Source of the DNA: Myxococcales bacterium
GTDB lineage: Bacteria > Myxococcota_A > Polyangia > Haliangiales > Haliangiaceae
Direction of reading: 5' to 3'
Length of the DNA: 64,000 nucleotides
NCBI GenBank assembly: GCA_016707895.1
Contig: JADJGV010000011.1
Span: forward strand, 62,001-126,000
In this document: one piece after another, positions 46,708-56,562 of the stretch
Position numbering within the stretch: the stretch's first letter is position 1
Layout of the letters: every line of letters starts with the position of its first letter
The notes under the pieces: generated by a model
Database searches by the model: none
What the model saw: only the letters and a program-made list of their open reading frames with translations
What the model was told of the DNA's origin: nothing
Program-made: the position numbers and the translations under genes

Positions 46708-46971
46708 CTACGCTTCGATATACGCGCGGACCTGGCCCCGGAGGACGTCGTCGGTCAGCGCGGCCTGGACGACCTCGAGCAGGCAGTCGGCCAGGGTCAC
46801 CATCATGTCGCTGGTGCCGCGCTCGCGGGTCAGGCGGGCCAGCAGCTCGCGCGCGTCGCGGCTGTCGTCGCCGGCGAGCAGCTCCCGCACCTTCTCCACG
46901 TCGAGATCGCCCTGGAAGTCGATGAACACGTTGTCTCTCAGGTAGGCGACGAGGCGTTGCACCGCGGCCAT
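46708..46971 (-). CDS. Small helical protein, function unknown
   Basis: 87 residues from the ATG giving MAAVQRLVAYLRDNVFIDF. It is rich in Leu, Arg and Asp and predicted to be helical (VEKVRELLAGDDSRDARELLARLTRER as separate segments). No signal peptide or membrane span is visible and no family was recognised. An upstream ATG (47046) is in frame, but the intervening 25 residues are basic and look untranslated. The start is divergent from the glycosyltransferase gene. The small size and acid/base pattern leave it a hypothetical protein. Confidence 0.5.
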   Translation of the reverse strand: MAAVQRLVAYLRDNVFIDFQGDLDVEKVRELLAGDDSRDARELLARLTRERGTSDMMVTLADCLLEVVQAALTDDVLRGQVRAYIEA

Positions 46972-47058
46972 GTACCCCAGCGCCGTGTCGAATTGCAAGC
47001 AACGTCGGCCGCGGCCCTTGAAGCGTCGCGCCACCTTGGCGAGCATGGAGGTCGGACG

Positions 47059-48900
47059 ATGGCGCGCATCCTGGTCACCGGATTCTGCGCGGTCCCGGGG
47101 CCGACCCGGGCCGGGGTGCAGATGCGGCACGTCGTCCGCGCGCTGGCGTCCCACGTCGTCGACCTGCTGGTGATGCGCGACGGCGATCAGCCGTACGTCG
47201 AGCGCCAGGGCAACGGCCGGCTGCTGCGGGTGCCGACCCACGACGCCGACCTCCGGAGCCAGGTCCAGGCCTACCAGCGCGCGCTGCGCCGCCAGCTCGA
47301 GGGCGCCGACTACGACGTCGTCCACTGCCGCGACGCCTGGGGCGCGGCGGCGGTGCTCGAGGCCCGCGAGCGCTTCGGCTACGCGGTGGTGTTCGACCTG
47401 GCCCGCGGCTCCGACGATCGCACCGGCCTCGATCCCGAGCTGATCACGCAGCTCGATCGCGACGAGGAGGCCTGCCTGCTCGCCGCCGACCTGGTGCTGG
47501 TGCCGACCGAGGCCGCGCACCGCTACGCGCTGGGCCGCGGCCTGCCCGATCGGGTCGTGCTGTCGCCGCCCGGCGTCGACGTCGACCGCTTCGACTGGGA
47601 CGAGGCCACCGACGGCGGCCCGCCGCAGATCCTGTACGTCGGCGCGATCGGCCAGGGCAAGGGCATCCGCACGCTCTTGCGGGCGATGGCCGAGGTGGCC
47701 AAGACCTCGGCCAACCGGCTGGTGATGGTGGGCCCGATGGCGGCCGGCTTCGAGGCGCCGCTGCGCGCGGCGATCACCGAGCTCGGCCTGAGCGGCCGGG
47801 TCGAGGTGCGCGGCCCGATCGATCACGAGCAGATGCCGGCGCTGATCGCCGCCGCCGGCATCTGCGTCACGCCGGCCGCCCCCGATCTGGCGCCGCGGCC
47901 GTACGCGCTGTACCCGACCCGGCTGCTCGAGTTCATGGCCTGCCGCCGCGCGGTGGTGGCGCCGCGCCGCGGCTCGATCGGCCTCCTGGTCGACCACGGC
48001 CGCGAGGGCCTGCTGTTCACGCCCGGCGATCACATCGACCTCGCGCGCAAGCTGCGCCGGCTGATCGACGACGCCGGGCTGCGCGAGCGGCTGGCCGCCA
48101 ACGGCTACGAGCGGGTGCGCCGCGAGTTCACCGCGTCGGCGGCGCGCCGCGCGATCCGCAACGCCTACCTCGAGCTGGGCGAGCGCCCCGAGTGGCGGGC
48201 CCGGATGCACGAGCCGACCACCGGCTCGAGCGAGCTGCCCAACGCGGTGGCGGTCGGCGACCCGATCGCGGTCGACGACGACTTCGAGGCCACGATCTAC
48301 GAGGTGGCGCCGACCGCGTCGGAGCCCAGCGAGGCGATCGACGACGGCACGATCGACGCCGCCCACGACGACGCGATCGAGCGGCTGGGCCCGCCGACCG
48401 GCACCGGCCAGGATCGGCGGCGCCAGACCACCGAGGACTCCGGCGATCTCGACGCCGCGCTGGCCACGCTCGACGCCGACAGCCGGCTCGATCAGCCGTT
48501 CACCGAGGAGCGGGTGCTGCCGCCCTCCGACGAGACCCAGGAGCGCTCGGTCGACGACGCCAGCGATCCCAGCATCACGTTCGGGCCGATCGACGTCGAT
48601 CCGGTGTCGAGCGAGCACGCGCTGCCGACGCCCCCCAGCGGCCGCCGGATCCGCAAGCACGCCGACGACTGGGTGGTGCGCCACCCCGGCCGCCGTCGGC
48701 GCCGCCCGGCCGACGACGGCACCCCGGTCGACACCACGCCGGCGCCGACCACCGGCTCGCTCGACGCCGGCACCTTCGTCGCCGGCGAGATCGACGTCCC
48801 GACGCCGCCGCCCGAGCTGATCGAGCCGCGGCTCGAGGAAGACGCCTTCACCGCGGCCGCGCGCCTGCTCGGCAGCAAGGAGCCCGACACCGGTGCCTGA
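47059..48900 (+). CDS. GT4-type glycosyltransferase with long disordered C-terminus
   Basis: 613 residues. The first 385 are a two-domain GT-B glycosyltransferase: start ILVTGFCAVPGPTRAGVQMR, DYDVVHCRDAW, ADLVLVPTEAAHRYAL, VVLSPPGVDVDRFDW, then the C-terminal ILYVGAIGQGKGIRTLLRAM, RVEVRGPIDHEQMPALIA and TRLLEFMACRRAVVAPRRGSI, with the family 4 Glu-containing motif near LLEFMAC. It should transfer a sugar, likely for envelope polysaccharide. The last 230 residues are Asp/Pro/Thr-rich without evident fold (for example VDDDFEATIYEVAPTA, TTEDSGDLDAALATLDADSR) and probably form a flexible, acidic tail. It is followed by a membrane protein gene 22 bases later. Confidence 0.88.
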   Translation: MARILVTGFCAVPGPTRAGVQMRHVVRALASHVVDLLVMRDGDQPYVERQGNGRLLRVPTHDADLRSQVQAYQRALRRQLEGADYDVVHCRDAWGAAAVLEARERFGYAVVFDLARGSDDRTGLDPELITQLDRDEEACLLAADLVLVPTEAAHRYALGRGLPDRVVLSPPGVDVDRFDWDEATDGGPPQILYVGAIGQGKGIRTLLRAMAEVAKTSANRLVMVGPMAAGFEAPLRAAITELGLSGRVEVRGPIDHEQMPALIAAAGICVTPAAPDLAPRPYALYPTRLLEFMACRRAVVAPRRGSIGLLVDHGREGLLFTPGDHIDLARKLRRLIDDAGLRERLAANGYERVRREFTASAARRAIRNAYLELGERPEWRARMHEPTTGSSELPNAVAVGDPIAVDDDFEATIYEVAPTASEPSEAIDDGTIDAAHDDAIERLGPPTGTGQDRRRQTTEDSGDLDAALATLDADSRLDQPFTEERVLPPSDETQERSVDDASDPSITFGPIDVDPVSSEHALPTPPSGRRIRKHADDWVVRHPGRRRRRPADDGTPVDTTPAPTTGSLDAGTFVAGEIDVPTPPPELIEPRLEEDAFTAAARLLGSKEPDTGA

Positions 48901-48921
48901 TCTCTCCGTGCGGGTGACGCC

Positions 48922-49467
48922 ATGCTGGTAGCGCTGTGGGTGCAGCTCGCGCTCGGGCTGTTGTTCGCGCGCGCGGGCCGCGATCGGATCAAGGCCGACG
49001 GGCCGTCGGCGCCGCCGGCCGTGCTGCTGGTGCTGGCCAACGCCGCGATCATCACGCTGCCGGTGGCGCTGTACTTCTACGGCGTGCAGCCGGCGTGGAC
49101 CTGGCACTACCTGGTCGACCCGGCCAAGGTGCCGGCGCTCGCGATCATCCCGCTGGTGGTGGCGCACGCGCTGGTCGTCGTCGGCGGCTGGTACCTTGGC
49201 GCCGCGCTGGTGCGCGCCGACAAGGGCCGCGTGCTGCTGTACGCGCTGGGCGCGGCGGCGCTGGGCGCGGTGATCTCGGTGGCGACGCTGTTCCCGCGCC
49301 TGACCGCCGCGTCGAGCTACCGCGGCTACGCCGCCGGCGTGGTCGCGCGGCTGATGAGCGTCGAGCTGGGCTGGGCCATCCTGGTGTCGGCGGTGGCGAC
49401 CGCCGCCGCCGGCGGCTACGTGGTGTTCGAGCTGTCCCGCGACAGCCGCCGGGTCCGGGCCCGCTGA
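48922..49467 (+). CDS. Four- to five-helix membrane protein, function unknown
   Basis: 181 residues with hydrophobic segments at about 1-17, 32-52, 70-92, 102-122 and 148-170 (MLVALWVQLALGLLFARAG; AVLLVLANAAIITLPVALYFYG; ALAIIPLVVAHALVVVGGWYLG; VLLYALGAAALGAVISVATLFP; WAILVSAVATAAAGGYVVFEL). Short basic loops follow the segments. No family was recognised. Its 22-base distance from the glycosyltransferase stop suggests one transcript. It may act as a membrane partner in polysaccharide handling, but that is only a guess from the neighbourhood. Confidence 0.65.
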   Translation: MLVALWVQLALGLLFARAGRDRIKADGPSAPPAVLLVLANAAIITLPVALYFYGVQPAWTWHYLVDPAKVPALAIIPLVVAHALVVVGGWYLGAALVRADKGRVLLYALGAAALGAVISVATLFPRLTAASSYRGYAAGVVARLMSVELGWAILVSAVATAAAGGYVVFELSRDSRRVRAR

Positions 49468-49496
49468 TGGCCGCTGCACTCAAGACCTTGGAATCC

Positions 49497-49526
49497 TTGA
49501 CCGTCTTCCGTCGACAATGGTACCAG
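49497..49526 (+). promoter_or_regulatory. Candidate promoter of the DUF4398-OmpA operon
   Basis: TTGACC (49497-49502, 5 of 6 with -35) lies at an 18-base spacing from TACCAG (49521-49526, weak -10). Transcription would start near 49533, next to the ATG at 49535. The region is distinctly AT-richer than its flanks. Confidence 0.4.
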
Positions 49527-49534
49527 TGAGGCTC

Positions 49535-49938
49535 ATGCGTCGCGTGCTCGTGCTCCTCGTCGCGGCGACCGCCGCCTGCGGCCCCATCGAGTACGTGAAC
49601 CAGGTGACCCGCACCGCGGCCACCTCCGTCGACGAGGCCCGCGCCGTCGACGCGGCTCGCTACGCGCCGTACTGGTGGACCCGCGCCATCGAGTACCTGC
49701 ACCAGGCGCGCGAGCAGGCCGCCCACGCCAACTTCCAGGCCGCCAACCGCTTCGGGCGGCTGTCGACCGAGGCCGCCAACCAGGCCAAGGCCGACGCCAT
49801 CCGCCGCGCCGCCAACCCGGCGCTGATGGACGAGATCACGCCGCCGCGCCGCTCGCCCAAGGCCGGCGGCGACGGCCTGGCGCCGGTCGTCGACGACGAG
49901 CCCCCGGCGGGCCTGGCCCCGGCGGAGGGCACGCCGTG

Positions 49939-49939
<1 letters not shown>
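49535..49939 (+). CDS. DUF4398-type lipoprotein
   Basis: 134 residues from the second ATG (MRRVLVLLVAAT); the first, at 49517, would spoil the signal peptide. Lipobox TAAC at residues about 11-14. The helical region DAARYAPYWWTRAIEYLHQAREQAAHANFQAANRFGRLSTEAANQAKADA (quoted as motifs YWWTRAIEYLHQAREQA and LSTEAANQAKADA) resembles DUF4398, periplasmic helical domains usually next to OmpA proteins. A Pro-rich tail follows. Its stop overlaps the OmpA start by one base, so the pair is co-translated and probably forms one envelope complex. Confidence 0.75.
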
Positions 49940-51006
<1,067 letters not shown>

Positions 51007-51012
51007 ACTTCA

Positions 51013-51062
51013 GGGAGGTTCGTCGCCGAACCTCCCCTCGGCGGGGCCAGGTCCCCGCCGAG
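51013..51062 (+). terminator. Double-hairpin element after the OmpA gene (copy 1)
   Basis: Two adjacent perfect hairpins: GGGAGGTTC/GAACCTCCC (51013-51021 and 51028-51036) and CTCGGCGGGG/CCCCGCCGAG (51037-51046 and 51053-51062), then CCTCCCCTCC. It begins six bases beyond the stop codon. The same architecture, with different second-stem sequence, follows the gene ending at 52681. No T-run follows, so it would be a Rho-independent terminator only in part; mRNA-3'-end protection is an alternative. Confidence 0.7.
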
Positions 51063-51193
51063 CCTCCCCTCCAGGACGCGAGACACCCGACACCGTGCGG
51101 CGGTCGTGACCGGCTGGCACACCGGCTGTCGTGACCTGTCCTGGGGCGCCAAAAAGCGACAATCGAGGGGGGCGCTGTGCTAATCACTCCGGC

Positions 51194-52681
51194 ATGCGCG
51201 CTCGTCGTGTCCCCGTCCTGTCCGCGTTGATCGCGGTCGTGTTCCTGCTCGTCGGCCTGGCCCACGCGCGCGTCGCGCACGCGGACGCCAAGGCCAAGAA
51301 GGATATCGAGCAGAAGATGAAGGAGGCGATGGAGAACTACGACCTCCTCGAGTACGAGGAGGCGCGGAAGATCCTCAACCAGGCGCTCACGATCGCCAAG
51401 AAGGCGAAGATGGAGAGCGATCCGGTCACCGCGAAGGTGCACCTCCGCCTCGGCATCGTCTACTTCGCGGGCCTGCAGGACGCCGAGAGCGCGAAGCTGT
51501 CGTTCCTCAACGCGACCGAGATCGACAAGTCGATCGCGCTCGACAAGGCGTACTCGACGCCCGAGATGCAGAAGCTGCTCGACGAGGCCAAGTCCGAGGC
51601 CGGCGGCGGTGGCGGTGAGCCCGACGGTGGCGGCGGCGGTGAGCCCGACGGCGGCGGCGGCGAGCCCGCGATCGACTGCGCGTCGGTCACCGGCGTGCAG
51701 CACACGATCGTCGAGGAGGCCAAGGGCGGCAAGCCGGTGGCGATGTCGGCCGCGGTCGGCGCCGACGTGCAGCCGGCCAAGATGGCGGTGATGTACCGCC
51801 CGAAGGGCTCGACCGACTTCACCGAGGCCAAGATGACGCTGTCGGGCGAGTGCCTGTACCAGGGCGCCATCCCGGCCGACGCGCTCAACGGCGACGTCGT
51901 CCACTACTACGTGGCGGCGTACAACGCGTCGGGCAAGCTGATCGCGTCCAAGGGCTCGGCCGGCTCGCCCAACATCATCGAGGTGACCGGCGGCGGCGGC
52001 GGCGGCGGCGGCACGATCGACGACGAGAACCCGCTGGGCGGCGGCGGCGGTGGTGGTGGCGGCGGTGGAGATGATCCGATCGGCGGCGGCGGCGGCGACG
52101 ACCGCGGCGGCGGCGGCGGCGGCAAGCCGGGCAAGAAGACCATGTTCCTGTCGATCCAGGTCGGCTCGGGCGGCGGCCTGGTCAGCGGCAAGACCGAGCA
52201 GCAGGGCAACTCGGTGAAGTGCTGCTTCGCGCCGCAGCTGGTGCACGTCATGCCCGAGCTCGGCTTCTACCTGTCGCCGACCACGGCGATCAGCCTGGCT
52301 GGTCGCATCGGCTTCCCGATCGGCGCCAACATCATGGGCCACGCCACCGCGGCGCCGGGCGGCATGGTGCGCGTCACCCACTGGTTCGCGCCCGACGGCA
52401 ACGGCCTGCACATCGCCGGCGGCATCGGCGGCGGCATCCTGCGCGACACGATCAAGCTCGAGGGCGTCGCCGACGAGACCATGGACACCGACATCGTCGC
52501 GATGGGCCCGATGCTGGTCGACGTCGGCGCGGGCTACTCGGCCCCGCTCGGCTCGAGCCTGGCGTTCGTCGCGCAGTTCAACGCGATCGTCGGCGTGCCG
52601 GTGGTCGGCGAGCTGGGCAGCTCGAAGCTCAACTTCGGCGTCCACATCGACGCCAACCTCGGCATCATGATCGGCTTCTGA
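51194..52681 (+). CDS. Exported protein: TPR-like N-terminus, poly-Gly linkers, barrel-like C-terminus
   Basis: 495 residues. A signal peptide (VLSALIAVVFLLVGLAHARVAHA) precedes a helical region (EQKMKEAMENYDLLEYEEARKIL, NQALTIAKKAK; TPR-like, residues about 30-125). Then follows an unusual Gly/Asp linker with runs of seven to eleven glycines (TIDDENPLGGGG, DDPIGGGGGDD). A domain in the middle contains two Cys (IDCASVTG, SGECLYQG). The last 160 residues look like a membrane barrel with alternating strands (FLSIQVGSGGGLVSG, LGFYLSPTTAISLAGRIGFPIG, LGIMIGF at the end). No family recognised. TAATCA ends 7 bases before its ATG, so its transcript may be leaderless. The same double hairpin as copy 1 follows the stop. 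Confidence 0.78.
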   Translation: MRARRVPVLSALIAVVFLLVGLAHARVAHADAKAKKDIEQKMKEAMENYDLLEYEEARKILNQALTIAKKAKMESDPVTAKVHLRLGIVYFAGLQDAESAKLSFLNATEIDKSIALDKAYSTPEMQKLLDEAKSEAGGGGGEPDGGGGGEPDGGGGEPAIDCASVTGVQHTIVEEAKGGKPVAMSAAVGADVQPAKMAVMYRPKGSTDFTEAKMTLSGECLYQGAIPADALNGDVVHYYVAAYNASGKLIASKGSAGSPNIIEVTGGGGGGGGTIDDENPLGGGGGGGGGGGDDPIGGGGGDDRGGGGGGKPGKKTMFLSIQVGSGGGLVSGKTEQQGNSVKCCFAPQLVHVMPELGFYLSPTTAISLAGRIGFPIGANIMGHATAAPGGMVRVTHWFAPDGNGLHIAGGIGGGILRDTIKLEGVADETMDTDIVAMGPMLVDVGAGYSAPLGSSLAFVAQFNAIVGVPVVGELGSSKLNFGVHIDANLGIMIGF

Positions 52682-52687
52682 ACTACA

Positions 52688-52738
52688 GGGAGGTTTCTCG
52701 CGAAACCTCCCCTCGATCCCGGCCGAGCCGGGATCGAG
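52688..52738 (+). terminator. Double-hairpin element (copy 2) after the gene at 51194-52681
   Basis: GGGAGGTTTC/GAAACCTCCC (52688-52697 and 52702-52711) and CTCGATCCCGG/CCGGGATCGAG (52712-52722 and 52728-52738), then CCTCCCCTCC. Loop and second-stem sequences differ from copy 1, while the first stem, spacing and pyrimidine tail are kept. It starts six bases after the stop codon, as in copy 1. Confidence 0.7.
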
Positions 52739-52765
52739 CCTCCCCTCCAAGACGACTGTCCGCGT

Positions 52766-52781
52766 CGCCTCCCGGGAGGCG
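52766..52781. terminator. Palindromic hairpin between converging genes
   Basis: A perfect 16-base palindrome, CGCCTCCCGGGAGGCG, between the double hairpin and the 24-base tandem repeat. It could end transcription from either side (51194-52681 on plus, the BY-kinase-like gene on minus) but has no T-run. A bare palindrome cannot form a real loop without some unpaired bases, so the effective stem would be shorter. Confidence 0.35.
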
Positions 52782-52800
52782 CGTGACGGTCGGGCGGGTT

Positions 52801-52848
52801 GCGCGACGTGAACCGGAGCGTTCAGCGCGACGTGAACCGGAGCGTTCA
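52801..52848. repeat. Two tandem copies of a 24-base unit
   Basis: The unit GCGCGACGTGAACCGGAGCG followed by TTCA occurs twice (52801-52824 and 52825-52848), and its first eight bases start a third time (GCGCGACG). It lies in the intergenic gap just past the 3' end of the BY-kinase-like gene (52874). Function unknown; it could be a binding site or a simple slippage product. Confidence 0.6.
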
Positions 52849-52873
52849 GCGCGACGAGCGCGCTCTGCTCAGC

Positions 52874-53779
<906 letters not shown>

Positions 53780-53816
53780 GCGGACCCGCAGCGTACCACA
53801 GGCGGCCCGACCGGGG

Positions 53817-55361
53817 TCACGCCTTGCCGGGCAGCCAGCGCCGCTTGGCCCTGGCCCGCGGGATGACCGCCAGCACCGGCGCCGCCGACACCTCGGCGAG
53901 GTCGTCGCGCTGGTACAGGCGATCGTCGAGCAGCGCCAGCGCGCACGCCAGCCCGATCCCGAGCAGCAGGAACACCGCCAGGCCGACCATCACCAGCCGC
54001 TTCTTGGGCTTGCCGATCGGCCGCAGCGGCTTGAAGGCGCCGTCGACGATCGACAGGCTGTCGCCCTGCTCGGCGATGCGCTGCTGGGCCTCGAGCTCGG
54101 TACGGAACGCGCTGTCGGCGAGGCTGTCGACCCGCTGCTTCTGCTCGTCGACGTCGAGCTTGAGCCGCTGGTAGTCGTCCTCGGTCTTGACCACCGAGTT
54201 GGCCGCCGCCGCGGCGCCGGTGTCGGGCGCCGGCGCCGGGACGCCGGGCTTGGCGCGGGCCTTCTCGGCGGCGATCTGCCGCTCGACGTCGGCCAGCTGC
54301 TTCTGCAGCACGACCGGATCGACCGCCACCGCGGGCAGCGGCTCGTCCAGCACCGGCGCGTTGGGCGGCACCGCGGCCTTGGCCGCGCGCAGCCGGGCCT
54401 GGGCGGCGTCGACGGCGTCCTTGGCCTTGAGCACGTCGGGGTGCCGGTCGGTGAACTTGGCCTGGGTCTCCTCGAGGCGGCGCTGGGCGCCGGCGACCTC
54501 GCGCTCGATCTCGGCGACCTTGGCGTCGGCGGCCAGCTGCTCGGCGGTGCGCTCGCGCCGGACCGGGGTCGGGGCCGCGATCGGCGCGTCGGGGTTGGCG
54601 ATGCGGGCCTGGATCCGGGCCCGGTGGCGCTCGAGCGCCTGCAGCACCGAGCTGCCCCCGGTGGCGGCGACCGGGCGATCGCGGCGGTCCTGCATCGCGC
54701 GCACCGCGGCGCCCTCGCCGTTGCCGGCCGCGGCCTCGGTCACGAACTCGGGGTTGGCCACCAGGAACTGGTTGAGCATGCGCTGGCGGGCGCGCAGCTC
54801 GTCAAGGGCCTCGCTGCGCAGCTGCGCGGCGAACTTGGCGGTGGCCTGGGCCGACTCGACGCGGACCGCCGCGGCCTTGTCGCGCAGGAGCGTCGTCAGC
54901 CGCTGGGTCACCGCCTTGGCGCGGTCGGGGTCGACGTCCTGGTAGTTGATGATGAAGGTGTTGGCGCCGCGGGGCCGGAACGAGATCTGCGCGCGCAGCT
55001 GCTCGACCGCCTCGTCCTCCCCCTCCTTGGCCAGCACGTCGGGGAACGGGTTCACGGTCGGGTCGCGCACCACCTCGACCAGCGAGCTGCGCGCCAGCAA
55101 GAGCTCGCGGTAGCGCTCGCCGATGTTGCGGTGGACCGACGACACGTCGCGGTTCTGCAGCAGGCTGGTCTGCAGGCGCTCCTGGTAGTAGAGCACCGCG
55201 CCCGACTGGTAGACCTTGGGCCGGGTCAGCGCGAACAGCACCGACAGCACGGCGCCGATCACGAACAGGCCGGCGGTCAGCCACCAGTAGCGGCTGGCGC
55301 GGTGAGCGAAGCGGAACAGCTGATCGAGCCGGTCGCGCGCGGTGGTCGGGGTCACAGCCAT
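53817..55361 (-). CDS. Wzz/GNVR-type polysaccharide co-polymerase
   Basis: 514 residues. An N-terminal membrane span (WWLTAGLFVIGAVLSVLFALT, about 25-45) and a second near the C-terminus (RLVMVGLAVFLLLGIGLACALALL, about 464) bracket a large periplasmic region with helical coiled-coil sequence (DELRARQRMLNQFLV, AEIEREVAGAQRRLEETQAKFTDRHPDV, as segments). YQSGAVLYYQERLQTSLLQNRD near residue 53 is the Wzz domain start, and the GKPKKR boundary precedes the last helix. PCP proteins of this type control polymer chain length and stimulate partner kinases. The short Arg-rich cytoplasmic tail has no kinase domain; the separate gene at 52874 supplies an ATPase. Its 5' end overlaps the next gene by 10 bases. 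Confidence 0.88.
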   Translation of the reverse strand: MAVTPTTARDRLDQLFRFAHRASRYWWLTAGLFVIGAVLSVLFALTRPKVYQSGAVLYYQERLQTSLLQNRDVSSVHRNIGERYRELLLARSSLVEVVRDPTVNPFPDVLAKEGEDEAVEQLRAQISFRPRGANTFIINYQDVDPDRAKAVTQRLTTLLRDKAAAVRVESAQATAKFAAQLRSEALDELRARQRMLNQFLVANPEFVTEAAAGNGEGAAVRAMQDRRDRPVAATGGSSVLQALERHRARIQARIANPDAPIAAPTPVRRERTAEQLAADAKVAEIEREVAGAQRRLEETQAKFTDRHPDVLKAKDAVDAAQARLRAAKAAVPPNAPVLDEPLPAVAVDPVVLQKQLADVERQIAAEKARAKPGVPAPAPDTGAAAAANSVVKTEDDYQRLKLDVDEQKQRVDSLADSAFRTELEAQQRIAEQGDSLSIVDGAFKPLRPIGKPKKRLVMVGLAVFLLLGIGLACALALLDDRLYQRDDLAEVSAAPVLAVIPRARAKRRWLPGKA

Positions 55362-56440
55362 CGTCGATAGGATGGTACACGACGGCCGCCGACGCCACGT
55401 CGCCGAAGTGACCCGTGGTCGTCGCCGGCGAAGCCCGGGACGTGGCCGACCACCGGCAGCGCCAGCCGGCGCACGTCGTCGGCGTCGTGGACCTTGGTGT
55501 CGAACGCCCCGACCACCAGCATGCACACCGGCCCGATGATGATCAGCGCGACGAACGCCACCATCGCGAGCGTCAGCCAGTGGCTGCCGGTGTCGACCTG
55601 CGGGCGGCGCTCGTCGACGATCTCGATCTCCAGGGCCAGACCGGCGGCGTTGACCTCGGCCTGCAGCTGGTCGAAGTCGGTGCGATCCTCGATGCCCTTG
55701 AACGTCGCCTGGGCGGCCTGCCACTCGGTGGCGAAGGTGGCGGCGCGGGCCCGCAGCACGGTCACCAGCGCCGCGTCGCCGGCCCGCTCGGCGGCGGCCA
55801 GCTCGGCGTTGACCTTGGCCTGATCGGCGGCGGCCTCCTCGAGGCGGCGCCGCGCGGCGGTCAGGCCGTCGCGGGCCTGGTCGGCCAGGGCCCGGGCGGC
55901 GGCGTAGCGGCGCTCGTTCTCGCCGTCCTGGACCAGCCGGGCCAGGCCGCGCGCCATCTCGTAGGCGAACTGCGGGTCGGTGTCGTTGTAGGCGATCGCG
56001 ACGCGGGCCGAGCGCCGCTCGTCGTACGACCACGCGTACTGGAAGTAGTTGCGCCACACGCCGACCTGCATCGCGTCCTTGAACTCCTCGACCGCGACCG
56101 CGTCGCCGAACCGCGCGCGCGCCCGCTTCATCAGGCCGCGCTCGTCGAAGAACTTGATCAGCCGCTCCGACGACAGCAGCACGGTGGCGATGTAGTCGTG
56201 CAGCTCGTCGAGCGGGGTCGGGTTGAAGCCGGCGTTGAGGTCGCCCTCGGTGATCGCCAGGATCACCCGGGCCCGGTGGACCCGCGGCTTGAGCGCGACC
56301 TTGCGCACCACCGCGCCGGTCAGCACCGCCGTGGCCAGGAGCACCAGCCACCAGCGCTTCTTCGCCCGCCGCCGCATGCGGTCGACGACGTCGTACAGCG
56401 CGCGGTGCAGCGGCTGCTCGGCCTCGAACCAGTCGGCCAC
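55352..56440 (-). CDS. Second Wzz-like polysaccharide co-polymerase
   Basis: About 362 residues from GTG (VADWFEAEQPLHRAL); an in-frame GTG lies 12 codons upstream. It has one N-terminal span (WWLVLLATAVLTGAVVRKVAL, about 30-50) and one C-terminal span (LTLAMVAFVALIIIGPVCMLVVGAF, about 308), with a helical periplasmic region with repeated Ala/Arg/Glu/Lys in between (ALADQARDGLTAARRRLEEAAADQAK, as segments). The Wzz-like entry RARVILAITEGDLNAG is weaker than in its neighbour. The two probably form a hetero-oligomeric chain-length system. No GG-x-P-G-containing kinase loop is present. The last 10 bases overlap the start of the 53817-55361 gene. Confidence 0.8.
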   Translation of the reverse strand: MADWFEAEQPLHRALYDVVDRMRRRAKKRWWLVLLATAVLTGAVVRKVALKPRVHRARVILAITEGDLNAGFNPTPLDELHDYIATVLLSSERLIKFFDERGLMKRARARFGDAVAVEEFKDAMQVGVWRNYFQYAWSYDERRSARVAIAYNDTDPQFAYEMARGLARLVQDGENERRYAAARALADQARDGLTAARRRLEEAAADQAKVNAELAAAERAGDAALVTVLRARAATFATEWQAAQATFKGIEDRTDFDQLQAEVNAAGLALEIEIVDERRPQVDTGSHWLTLAMVAFVALIIIGPVCMLVVGAFDTKVHDADDVRRLALPVVGHVPGFAGDDHGSLRRRGVGGRRVPSYRRWL

Positions 56441-56562
56441 GCCCCAGGATAGCGCGGATCGCGGCGTCCCGCCCACGCTGCGACGGCCGGCGCCGGCGAT
56501 GTTCTCGCGCAGGAGTGCTAGGGTGCCGGGCGGCCCGCCGGCGGACGCCGCGCCTCGCGACG

